In this document: positions 59,555-64,000 of the stretch, piece by piece | Layout: every line of letters begins with the position of its first letter | How positions within the stretch are numbered: position 1 is the first letter of the stretch | Origin: Algoriphagus aestuariicola | GTDB lineage: Bacteria; Bacteroidota; Bacteroidia; Cytophagales; Cyclobacteriaceae | Direction of reading: 5' to 3' | DNA: 64,000 bases | Assembly: GCF_017254835.1 (NCBI RefSeq) | Contig: NZ_JAFKCW010000004.1 | Location: forward strand, 525,266 to 589,265 | The notes under the pieces: model-generated | What the model saw: the letters and a program-made list of their open reading frames with translations, nothing else | What the model was told of the DNA's origin: nothing | The model's database searches: none | Program-made: the position numbers and the translations under genes

Positions 59555-62500
59555 TCACCTAATCCAGATCAATGGGCCATTGTTTTGGGAAGCGAGTAGG
59601 ACTGGGCCCGAGGCGGTCTTGATGAATTGCAATTTGCGGAGTTGACCACTGGTAGGCTGCGAACTGGTGCTCAGCCAGGCGCCTTCCTTCCACTGGAAGG
59701 CGAGGACGCCAAGATTCATGGATTTGCCAAGATCCACCCGGAAGTCAGAGGAGTTGCCAGCTAAGTATACGGTCTGTGTTTCAGTATCGACAGCAATGCC
59801 AAAGATTGGGCTCCATTGTGCGTCTGCCGGAAAAGGTACAAAGTCGAAAGAGGCGTCCTCGTTCTGGAAATAGATACCCGATCGGAATTCATAAGCAGAA
59901 AGCCTTCGGGCTCGTTGAAGTTCTTCGGCGGAGAAAAGATCCTCCGGTTTGCTGATCTGGGCATAGTCTGCATAGGATTTGTGCTTTCGCTTGATTGCCG
60001 GGATCTGGCGGATCAGATCATCCCGTGTCGCAAAGGGGACCAATTTCTCTCCGAGATAGTGAAAGATCAGGGGATCAGCTTGGCCGTTTCCGTCAAAATC
60101 CCCGTGATAGAGCCAGGCAGGCTTTTCCTTCGAAGCCTTGAGCTTGCTGTTTGTCCCGAGATTTCCCACTAGGATGTCGAGCTTTCCGTTGCCGTCCAGA
60201 TCCGCCACTTCGATGGAATTGATCCAGCCTGCGGAAAATTCCAAACCTTTTGGCTGGATTTCCACCAGTTGTTTCGCGGACCTGATTTCGAAGACCCGAA
60301 TACCCTGCCAATCTCCCGTCAATACCAATTCGGATTTTCCGTCTCCGTTTAGATCCGCCCATTTTGCGGCATTGATCATTCCCAGCTCGTTTGCTTGCTC
60401 AAACCATTCAGTAGTCGCATCCTCAAACTGGCCATGTCCCCGATTGATTAACAGACTGCTTTTCGGGCTCGCTCCATAGTCACCTGCCGTGACTGCTGTT
60501 CCGATAAAGAGATCAAGGTCGCCATCTCCGTCGACGTCGTGGATAGCCACACTGGAGGTGTTTTCACCGATCGGTGGCAAGGCTCTCATGGAAAATGCAA
60601 AATTCCCCTGGCCGTCCCCGAAGAAAATGCGGTCAAAGTTGTAGAGTTCTCCTGAAGGGTATTCATTTCCTCCGCTCCCGACAAATAGATCCTGATGCCC
60701 GTCTCCATTGAGGTCCGCAAACTCGGCCACCACATCTTCGGCTTTGGCCAATTGGTCAAACATCGGGTTGGGGATTTCTTGAAACTCCCCGGTTTCCGTC
60801 TGCAAGAAAAACGCTCCAGGCTGATCCATTGCGCCACCGAGGTAAAAGTCGTCAAGCCCATCCCCATTTACATCCGCAACAGCCATAGCAGGACCCATTC
60901 TGGAGAAGGTTTTGGGAGCCAAGTATTCCCGCTTGATAAAGTCCATAATGTCCTTTTCACGATGGCTCCAGTCTATCGGTGAATTTTTCCTTTCAGATAT
61001 TTGACTAGGGGCGGAGAGAGAAATCGCTTTTCCTTTTCCCTGGGATAGTTTTAGACTTTGATTGGCTTGAGTCTGAGGAAAAATTTCTAAAAACCCATCT
61101 GGCCAGTTGACTTGGATTGAGTCGACTGATGTGTTTTTCCCCAAGCCAAAAACCAGTGTTGTGGAGGGCCCGGACTGAAATCCCCGGCTCGTACTCAGTC
61201 GCTGCGTCCACTTGATATCCCCCGAGTAGAGAGTGACTTGAGCTCCTATACCGTGGCGATTTTTTTCACTGGCTTCCAGATCGATTCTGATGAAATGATT
61301 CCCTGTGTTTTCCGCATTATTTTGATAGATAAATGCCTCTTGGTTGAGGTTGTTGACGATCAGATCGAGGTCTCCGTCATTGTCCAAGTCGGCGTAAGTG
61401 GAGCCGTTGGAGTAGCTTTCCTGAGCCAAGCCGAGCGAGAGGGCTTCGTTTTTGAAGCTGAGTTGTCCAAGGTTTTTCCAGGCGAAGTTGGGAAGCTTCA
61501 CACTGGGCAGCATGTCGATTTGTTTTTTGCGCAACTCCGACATAGACAGCCCCGGTTCTGGGGACTGGCTGTATTGGATGAAGTCTAGGTCATTGGGGCG
61601 CTTGATGATTCCATTGGTGACGTGGATATCAAGAAGTCCATCGTTATCCATGTCAAAGATCAAGGGAGACCAGCTCCAGTCCGAGGCGAAAACCCCTGCA
61701 GACAGCGCGATTTCCGCAAAGCCCTTTTCCCCCAGATTTAGCTGCAGGTGGTTTCGCACATATTGGTCCTGATAGCCAAACTGCTCTTTGATCTGATACA
61801 CTTCCGCCTTGTCCTCGCCGACGGATTTCATCCAGATCTCCGGATCTTCTGGAAGCATGTCCGTAGTGAAGATGTCTGGACGTCCGTCGCCATTCAGGTC
61901 TGCGGCGTCATTTCCCATACTATAGCGACTTGTGCTGGGGATGATTTCCACCAAAACCTCCCGAAAAGTCCCATCCTGATTGTTGAGATAGAGGTAATCG
62001 TTTTCGGTAAAATCATTGGAAACGTAGAGGTCAAGCCAATCATCTCCATCGAAATCTTCAACACTGACCCCAAGCCCAAAACCGAGGATGCTGGAATAGA
62101 TGCCAGAAGCGTCCGTGACGTCCAGAAAACGGTCCTGTCCCTCACTAGCCAGGTTTTTAAGCAGCCGATCACCAAGTGGACTAGCTTTGCTGCGGGCGTC
62201 GGATTTCACAAAGACTTCCGGTGATTTCACGTTGTGGTTGAGCAGGTACAAATCCAGGTCCCCGTCCCGGTCGTAGTCGAAGAAAACTGAGTGCGTACCA
62301 AATCCTCGAAAATCAAGTCCAAACTCTGCTGCCGCTTCACCGAATTTTCCGTTGCCGAGATTGAGATAGAGTCGGTTGTGACCGGTGATACCGGGGAGTT
62401 CGGAGACTTGGGCTACGTAGATGTCCAGCAACCCATCGCCGTTGACATCAGCCATAGTGGCGCCAGTAGACCAGCCCCCATCTCCTCCGACTCCGGCGGA

Positions 62501-62827
62501 CTCGGTAATATCCTCAAACTGGAGATTGCCTCTGTTGAGGTACAGCCTATTGGACACTTGATTGCCCGTGAAATAGAGATCCACCAAGCCATCGCCGTCA
62601 ATGTCCCCAGCTGCGACTCCGCCACCGTTGTAGAAGTATAAGTATTCCAGGATGTTGAGTTGTGGGCCGTCGGTGAGCTGGTTTTTAAAGTCAACTCCGG
62701 TTTGCTCTGGCGTAAGTAGGGAAAACGACGGGGCTTGGATGTCTTGTTTTTTTTCCTTTTTGCAGGAAAAGAGCATTAGTCCCGCGAAGATGAAGCATGC
62801 GTATTTTGCTGTCGAAAATGCCATCAA
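59555..62827 (-). CDS. FG-GAP/VCBS repeat lipoprotein with UnbV (ASPIC) domain
   Basis: A full-length example of the family (1090 residues). The leader ends at the lipobox FSC followed by KKEKKQ. Seven or more calcium-type repeats are visible, for example AAGDIDGDGLVDLYFTGN near residue 75, DYDRDGDLDLYLLNH, DLDNDGDLDLIVNN and DVDGDGDLDLFIGT. A UnbV segment at about 520-590 has RHGIGAQVTLYSG, TSRGFQSGPS, FGLGKN and VNWPDGF. The C-terminal half repeats the propeller pattern. It would sit on the cell surface as a large binding protein. Its ATG overlaps the stop of the preceding VCBS gene by four bases, so both are made together. Confidence 0.92.
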   Translation of the reverse strand: MMAFSTAKYACFIFAGLMLFSCKKEKKQDIQAPSFSLLTPEQTGVDFKNQLTDGPQLNILEYLYFYNGGGVAAGDIDGDGLVDLYFTGNQVSNRLYLNRGNLQFEDITESAGVGGDGGWSTGATMADVNGDGLLDIYVAQVSELPGITGHNRLYLNLGNGKFGEAAAEFGLDFRGFGTHSVFFDYDRDGDLDLYLLNHNVKSPEVFVKSDARSKASPLGDRLLKNLASEGQDRFLDVTDASGIYSSILGFGLGVSVEDFDGDDWLDLYVSNDFTENDYLYLNNQDGTFREVLVEIIPSTSRYSMGNDAADLNGDGRPDIFTTDMLPEDPEIWMKSVGEDKAEVYQIKEQFGYQDQYVRNHLQLNLGEKGFAEIALSAGVFASDWSWSPLIFDMDNDGLLDIHVTNGIIKRPNDLDFIQYSQSPEPGLSMSELRKKQIDMLPSVKLPNFAWKNLGQLSFKNEALSLGLAQESYSNGSTYADLDNDGDLDLIVNNLNQEAFIYQNNAENTGNHFIRIDLEASEKNRHGIGAQVTLYSGDIKWTQRLSTSRGFQSGPSTTLVFGLGKNTSVDSIQVNWPDGFLEIFPQTQANQSLKLSQGKGKAISLSAPSQISERKNSPIDWSHREKDIMDFIKREYLAPKTFSRMGPAMAVADVNGDGLDDFYLGGAMDQPGAFFLQTETGEFQEIPNPMFDQLAKAEDVVAEFADLNGDGHQDLFVGSGGNEYPSGELYNFDRIFFGDGQGNFAFSMRALPPIGENTSSVAIHDVDGDGDLDLFIGTAVTAGDYGASPKSSLLINRGHGQFEDATTEWFEQANELGMINAAKWADLNGDGKSELVLTGDWQGIRVFEIRSAKQLVEIQPKGLEFSAGWINSIEVADLDGNGKLDILVGNLGTNSKLKASKEKPAWLYHGDFDGNGQADPLIFHYLGEKLVPFATRDDLIRQIPAIKRKHKSYADYAQISKPEDLFSAEELQRARRLSAYEFRSGIYFQNEDASFDFVPFPADAQWSPIFGIAVDTETQTVYLAGNSSDFRVDLGKSMNLGVLAFQWKEGAWLSTSSQPTSGQLRKLQFIKTASGPVLLASQNNGPLIWIR

Positions 62828-64000
62828 TACTTCCAGATTTCAGCTGTCGCGCTGTTTTTGACCACTAAGAGCTCCTTCTCTCCAACGAGGGAAAATGCCC
62901 GGATATCCCCTTCTAGCCGTAGGCCGCTGACGCGGTTGGGGAGGTAGGTGAATGTACCGTCGCCCTTGCCCAGCAGTACCTCACCATAGCTCGCGTCAAA
63001 CTTGCCGATCTCGGGTTTTATCTGAGCCAAGTTTCCACCTAGGATCAAATCTTGTTTTCCATCTTCGTTGAGATCCAGGACTTGGATGGCGAAGATCCAG
63101 GAGCGTTGTGCCATCCTCGGAAAGGCTTTCCACTCAAAATTTCCTCCTCCTTTGTTCAGCAGTATTCCAGACTCCAGATGATTGACTTCTTGGACGATGG
63201 ATTTGTCGATCACATCTTTTGCAAAAATGTCGCTGAGCGCTTTGTTGTTGTAGTCGGTGTAGCGGATGTACTTTTTCTTAATCCCGGGGACCTGACGCTC
63301 CAGTTCATGCTTGAGCGTGTAGGGTACCTGCACCTCTCCTAGCTTTTGGGTATAGATCTGCTCGATGGAGCCGTTTTGGTCAAAGTCATTCAAGAACATG
63401 CTTACCGGCGAAGTGGCTGAGGCCTTAAACCGCGTGTTGAGTCCATGATTTCCAAGGGCGAGATCAGGCAGACCGTTACCATCGAAATCGCCGATTTCCA
63501 CGCCTCGGTACCAGCCCTTGAGTCCAGCCAAACCAGCCATTTCGATTTTTTCGAGTTTTCCCCCCGTGTTTTTGAAAAACGTAGGGGACATCCACTCGCC
63601 TACGACCACCAGGTCAGAAGTTCCATCCCCGTCCCAGTCAAACGACTGGGAAGCCGTCACCATCCCCAGGTTTTTCAGAGAGGGGGCAAGAGTGGACGAT
63701 TGTTCGGTGAAATTGCCCCTTCCGTCGTTGACCCAAAGCTGACTACTTGCAGGGGCTCCATAGGTAAAGGGAATAAGCCTGCCACCTACGAAAAGGTCCA
63801 TTACCCCGTCCCCATTGATGTCGATGGGACTCACCGTACTGCTGCTTCCCAAAACTGCTGAAAACCCCGCCTGGGAATTTTTGGTGAAGTTGCCTTTTCC
63901 ATCGTTGAGGTAAAGTCGATCGGCGAGGTCAGGCATAGAGAAACCTGATTCATTTCCTCCAGAAGTGACAAAAAGATCCAAGTCCCCATCTCCATCGGCA
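62824..64000 (-). CDS. FG-GAP/VCBS repeat lipoprotein-type protein, N-terminus off the window
   Basis: C-terminal part (about 392 residues) of another VCBS-UnbV-type protein whose start lies beyond the right edge. The open frame enters the window in a calcium-binding repeat (ADGDGDLDLFVTSGG). It continues with IDINGDGVMDLFVGGRL, FDWDGDGTSDLVVVGEW, GDFDGNGLPDLALGNHG and LDLNEDGKQDLILGGN. The C-terminal region (TLKHELERQVPGIKKKYIRY) is the same as in the downstream paralogue (DLIRQIPAIKRKHKSYADYA), so the two are tandem relatives. Its stop overlaps the next start. Confidence 0.9.
   Translation of the reverse strand, partial: ADGDGDLDLFVTSGGNESGFSMPDLADRLYLNDGKGNFTKNSQAGFSAVLGSSSTVSPIDINGDGVMDLFVGGRLIPFTYGAPASSQLWVNDGRGNFTEQSSTLAPSLKNLGMVTASQSFDWDGDGTSDLVVVGEWMSPTFFKNTGGKLEKIEMAGLAGLKGWYRGVEIGDFDGNGLPDLALGNHGLNTRFKASATSPVSMFLNDFDQNGSIEQIYTQKLGEVQVPYTLKHELERQVPGIKKKYIRYTDYNNKALSDIFAKDVIDKSIVQEVNHLESGILLNKGGGNFEWKAFPRMAQRSWIFAIQVLDLNEDGKQDLILGGNLAQIKPEIGKFDASYGEVLLGKGDGTFTYLPNRVSGLRLEGDIRAFSLVGEKELLVVKNSATAEIWKY

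Noticed and set aside
1-64000. tRNA genes, rRNA, CRISPR arrays, integrases, transposases or prophage genes
   Set aside because: I looked on both strands and between genes and found none that I could support.

Overview
The window reads as chromosomal DNA of a marine or environmental Bacteroidota of the Cytophagales, most like Cyclobacteriaceae (Algoriphagus and relatives). The pointers are a SusC/SusD pair, very long FG-GAP/VCBS-UnbV lipoproteins, many lipoprotein (SPII) and twin-arginine leaders, sulfatases, DUF4290 next to murA, and weak Shine-Dalgarno signals. No tRNA, rRNA, CRISPR array, prophage, integrase or transposase was seen. The genus-level placement is inferred from gene content, not from a marker-gene comparison.

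Layout. 1-7.9 kb: a partial VCBS-UnbV lipoprotein (minus) divergent from a SusC/SusD nutrient-uptake pair (plus). 8-25 kb: mostly secreted catabolic and envelope proteins: a VF530-like protein, a VOC protein, propeller lipoproteins, a Tat-exported TIM-barrel isomerase, an outer-membrane protein with a 10-base C tract just after its start codon, a Gfo/Idh/MocA oxidoreductase and an acetyl-xylan-esterase-like hydrolase that are each broken by one in-frame TAA, two C-type sulfatases, a metallophosphoesterase, an S41 protease and a propeller/alpha-helical fusion. 25-35.6 kb: GH25 lysozyme, two more propeller lipoproteins, a GH13 amylase-family enzyme, an M20 peptidase, a five-bladed-propeller glycosidase and a GMC oxidoreductase with its Tat-exported small subunit. 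Two intergenic regions here share a REP-like palindromic element.

35.8-44.3 kb is the most distinctive block. Five consecutive signalling genes (receiver-only, NtrC-type sigma-54 activator, CHASE3 histidine kinase, Rcp1-like receiver, receiver-PAS-kinase) are followed by small stress or envelope genes (DUF1328, CsbD, coiled-coil lipoprotein, YihY/BrkB, Dps). A near-consensus sigma-54 (-24/-12) box lies upstream of csbD. I propose that the cassette controls this stress block.

44.4-49.4 kb: an aldonate-type dehydratase, a short-chain dehydrogenase and an acetoacetate-decarboxylase-fold protein overlapping it by 8 bases, plus a lipoprotein and an unusual Tat-exported Nif3-like protein. 49.7-57.2 kb is the housekeeping core: murA (with Asp in place of the fosfomycin-reactive Cys), DUF4290, UvrD/PcrA helicase, a lipid A-type acyltransferase, an ECF sigma/anti-sigma pair, gmk and nadD. 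57.3-64 kb: a PorT-like barrel, a vanadium-haloperoxidase-like lipoprotein and two translationally coupled VCBS-UnbV lipoproteins, the last running off the right edge.
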